In this document: one piece after another, positions 5,289 to 5,363 of the stretch | How positions within the stretch are numbered: the first letter of the stretch is position 1 | Layout: each line of letters starts with the position of its first letter | Origin: Pseudomonadota bacterium | Lineage (GTDB): Bacteria > Pseudomonadota > Alphaproteobacteria > Rhizobiales > Xanthobacteraceae | Reading direction: 5' to 3' | DNA length: 5,363 nt | Assembly (NCBI GenBank): GCA_023405565.1 | Contig: JAEXXW010000243.1 | Location: forward strand, 1 to 5,363 | Program-made: the position numbers and the translations under genes | Notes under the pieces: model-generated | Database searches by the model: none | Told to the model about the DNA's origin: nothing | The model's input: the letters and a program-made list of their open reading frames with translations, nothing else

Positions 5289-5363
5289 AGTCCGAGCGCC
5301 TTCATGCTTCCGGTGTCGGCGTTTAAGCCGTGTTTGCGGATCGTTGCCTAATTTTCGGCGAGT

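Noticed and set aside
5317..5335. Hairpin CGGC-GTTTAA-GCCG followed by TGTTT, as a terminator of the cytochrome c gene
   Set aside because: The stem is only 4 bp with a 6-base loop and the T-run is broken, so it is too weak to call.
1..5363. Mobile elements, CRISPR arrays, tRNA or rRNA genes
   Set aside because: I found no transposase or integrase motifs, no terminal inverted repeats, no regular spaced repeats beyond the 15-bp tandem units, and no cloverleaf-like sequence.

Overview
The window looks like a piece of an alphaproteobacterial chromosome, probably Hyphomicrobiales (Bradyrhizobium, Rhodopseudomonas, Beijerinckiaceae or relatives). The reasons are the moderately GC-rich, GC3-biased coding, strong GGAGG-type ribosome binding sites, a CtaB that reads like rhizobial heme O synthases, a c2/c550-type periplasmic cytochrome c, and above all a subunit I gene followed by two different subunit III genes. 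That order matches the coxMNOP alternative oxidase cluster described in Bradyrhizobium japonicum. The genus is an inference, not read directly.

Layout. Bases 1-2494 (+ strand) are the 3' part of an aa3/caa3-type heme-copper oxidase operon: the C-terminal 220 residues of subunit I (coxN-like, cut by the window edge), a divergent subunit III (coxO-like), a more canonical subunit III (coxP-like) and a three-helix subunit IV. Gaps between genes are 4-12 nt and each start has a clear Shine-Dalgarno sequence. A 63-bp gap then separates this operon from a convergent gene for a multi-helix membrane protein of the DUF2189 family (2558-3454, - strand). Bases 3455-3780 are a divergent intergenic region with a plausible sigma70-type promoter for the DUF2189 gene and a few short palindromes. 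Bases 3781-4767 (+) encode heme O synthase (CtaB). Bases 4899-5288 (+) encode a secreted class I cytochrome c. The ctaB-cytochrome gap holds three tandem 15-bp units and a 33-codon open frame whose stop overlaps the cytochrome start (ATGA). The last 75 bases hold no gene that I can support.

How the genes work together. CtaB farnesylates heme b to heme O, the precursor of heme A needed by subunit I. Subunits I, III, III and IV (with subunit II, outside the window) form the proton-pumping oxidase. The periplasmic cytochrome c is a plausible electron donor. The DUF2189 protein has no established function. Most of the window is conventional respiration. The parts worth a second look are the paired, divergent subunit III genes, an altered metal-site motif in subunit I, and the repeat-bearing leader of the cytochrome c gene. 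I saw no clearly new biological system, mobile element, CRISPR array or RNA gene.
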